Assembly (NCBI GenBank): GCA_964200075.2
Contig: CAXNAA020000416.1
Coordinates: 1 to 21,480 of the forward strand
Reading direction: 5' to 3'
Source of the DNA: Sphacelaria rigidula
Taxonomy: Eukaryota > Phaeophyceae > Sphacelariales
DNA length: 21,480 nt
This document shows positions 20,097-21,480 of this stretch, piece after piece (within the stretch, counting starts at the first letter, position 1; each line of letters starts with the position of its first letter). A program made the translations under genes and the position numbers. The notes under the pieces were generated by a model that saw only the letters and a list, made by a program, of their open reading frames with translations, was not told where the DNA came from and made no database searches.

Positions 20097-20457
20097 TTTG
20101 AGAACTCGAGTAAATACCCGGGTATCCACTCAAATTTTGAGTAGGTCGAGTACGGCTTCCAATACTCTACTCAATTTTTGGCGAGATTGAGTAGGGCCTC
20201 AAATACTCTACTCAAATTTTGAGTAAGCACTCTTAGTAGTACTCGAGTATAGATCTTCACTTGGTTATGGCCTCCAATACTCTACTCAAATATTGAGTAA
20301 GCACTCTCAGTAATGCTTGAGTATAGAGTATCACTTGGGTATGACCTCGATACTCTACTCAAATTTTGATTAGGTCGAGTACGGCCTCAAGTACTCTACT
20401 CAAATTATGAGTACGTCGAGTATGGCCTCCACTAGTCTACTCAATAGTGATTAAGCA
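20097..20457. repeat. Satellite-like array, left part
   Basis: Diverged copies of TACTCTACTCAAATTTTGAG followed by TAAGCACTCTCAGTAAT or by TAGGTCGAGTACGGCCTC alternate here. Copies of CTACTCAA begin at about 20168, 20209, 20283, 20355, 20397 and 20438. The core CTACTCAAATTTTGAGTAG is self-complementary, and ACTCGAGT is a palindrome, so each unit can fold back. No coding is expected. Confidence 0.85.
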
Positions 20458-20458
20458 C

Positions 20459-21020
20459 GAAAAAACAGAACTTAAGAATTTGCCCCCAAGAACCCGTGCT
20501 GAGATTGAACGTGATGTTAAGAACAAGAACACACACTTGAGGTGTACAACTGATGCAACAGATAACAAGAGTAACGTGGCGGCTGCGAAATAAGAACATT
20601 CGCAGGGGCAGGGGGCGAGGGATGGGCGATCCCAGCATTGGATTTGGGAGGGCGCTGGGGTTTGCTTGAGAGCGTTAGTAGAGCGGGAAGGGTACGAACC
20701 CCCAACGTCACCCTTGTGGACCAAGAACGTTGACAGCAGTTCCTCCATTCCTTGGTGTATTGTTGCACCAAACAAAAACAGCAGTGTTCCTCATGTTAAA
20801 CACTCCGCCGAGTGCAGTTGAGAGCCACGAAAGTACGTCGTCATATGATACGCAAACCACTAATAGAGCAATCGGTGTTGAAATAAGAACAAGAACCTCA
20901 TTTCTGCAGGAAAACTGGACGACGAAATAAAAACCTGGCAAATAAGAACTGGTGCTAGGGTTGGGGCAGCCAACAAGAACTGAGCCTCGCTCAAAATAGG
21001 AGGTTCTTAAGTGCGGGCCG
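20459..21020. mobile_element. 562-bp insertion rich in AAGAAC
   Basis: The satellite array stops at GCAC (20455-20458) and resumes after GCAC (21021-21024), which may be a 4-bp target duplication. The ends carry a short inverted repeat: ACTTAAGAA near the left end (20470-20478) and its complement TTCTTAAGT near the right (21004-21012). Nine AAGAAC hexamers, all on the plus strand, start at 20488, 20519, 20525, 20592, 20723, 20885, 20891, 20944 and 20975; one inverted copy (GTTCTT) is at 21003. The open minus-strand frame 20437-20775 shows no known domain. A short non-autonomous DNA transposon is the likeliest reading. Confidence 0.55.
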
Positions 21021-21024
21021 GCAC

Positions 21025-21135
21025 TGTACCCTACTCAAATTTGAGTCGATCGAGTACGATCTCCAATACTTTACTCAAATATTGAGTAAGCACTCTCAGT
21101 AATACTTGGGTGTAGAGTCATCACTTGAATATGAT
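21025..21135. repeat. Satellite-like array, right part
   Basis: The same units as at 20097-20457 return: CTACTCAAATTTGAGT, GATCTCCAATACTTTACTC, then GAGTAAGCACTCTCAGTAAT (about 21084-21103) and TCACTTGAATATGA. This last block matches 20295-20314 almost exactly. Confidence 0.85.
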
Positions 21136-21412
21136 AGATAACCATGACCGTCGGCAACTTCGTGACGTCACTTCACAGACTAGAGTAAACGTCTCTATTA
21201 CGGAACAGTACCAATTAAGGTATATATATATATATTTTCTAATCGTCCATTACTCCCATTTTGTTTTTTGCTGCGTGTGCACAAGAGCAGGACGCTTCTT
21301 GTAAGCTACTGCACGTGCCTTTTGCACAAGAAAACACCATCGCACAGCACTGCGAATAAGGGCGTGTGTGTCTTTTTTCAAAATCAGCTTTTCGATCGAT
21401 CGGCTGCTAAGC
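21136..21412. other. Spacer before the right-edge reading frame
   Basis: It holds a (TA)n run at 21220-21234 and a CGATCGATCG patch at 21393-21402. A minus-strand frame crosses it to the window end, but the plus-strand frame at 21413 looks more like coding. No promoter motif is certain. Confidence 0.4.
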
Positions 21413-21480
21413 ATGCAGAGAGTACGGGTGGACCCAGAACGTGCAGCAGAGGCCGTAGAAGCGGTACGCAGCGGTCGCAT
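21413..21480 (+). CDS. Possible start of psq-type HTH protein (partial)
   Basis: An ATG at 21413 opens a frame that runs off the window after 22 codons and two bases. The visible product contains PERAAEAVEAVRSGR. A helix of the form A-x-x-A-V-x-S-G-x is the usual opening of psq-type helix-turn-helix domains, found at the N-terminus of pogo/Tigger-like transposases and derived proteins. With so few residues this is only a suggestion; it could equally be an exon that follows the AG at 21410-21411, or an unrelated protein. The flanking satellite and insertions fit a transposon-rich place. Confidence 0.3.
   Translation, partial: MQRVRVDPERAAEAVEAVRSGR

Noticed and set aside
20640-20725. tRNA-like B-box (GGGTACGAACCCCC) in the AAGAAC-rich insertion
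   Set aside because: One B-box-like word is present, but no A-box lies at a tRNA distance on either strand.

Overview
The window looks like nuclear DNA of a eukaryote with large genes and many introns, in a repeat-rich setting. A brown alga (Ectocarpus-like stramenopile) is my best guess. This rests on the intron-rich gene, the mosaic of decayed repeats and the general base composition; it is an inference, not something a marker in the window proves.

There is one gene I can reconstruct with confidence. It is a seven-exon, plus-strand gene for the alpha subunit shared by protein farnesyltransferase and geranylgeranyltransferase I (exons between 8122 and 17091). All six introns are GT-AG, the reading phase is kept at every junction, and the joined product is about 320 residues, the usual size for this family. 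Its introns run from 246 bp to 2.6 kb. Intron 3 carries a near-perfect 69-bp palindrome (11996-12064) and a tRNA-derived, SINE-like insertion (about 13536-13729).

Left part (1-4668): a Ty3/gypsy-type LTR retrotransposon relic. It has a truncated left LTR, a primer-binding site, fragments of the protease, RNase H and integrase coding region in the right order but with large deletions, two families of tandem repeats (3 x 63 bp and 3 x about 281 bp), a polypurine tract and a complete 348-bp right LTR. The two LTRs are still very alike although the coding part is dead, which suggests a non-autonomous element moved in trans.

Middle left (4669-8121): mostly no recognisable gene. A 1041-bp element with terminal inverted repeats of about 38 bp (6121-7161) is clear; its repeat tips contain a TTTTCGATCGAAAA-type palindrome. 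A small minus-strand ORF (7505-7786) lies divergent to the prenyltransferase gene.

Right part (17092-21480): the 3' UTR with an AATAAA signal, then 2.5 kb of open but unrecognised sequence, then a satellite-like array of self-complementary TACTCAAA/TTTGAGTA units (20097-20457 and 21025-21135). The array is split by a 562-bp insertion that carries nine same-strand copies of AAGAAC. At the right edge a reading frame starts (21413) that may be the beginning of a psq-type helix-turn-helix protein, but only 22 codons are visible.
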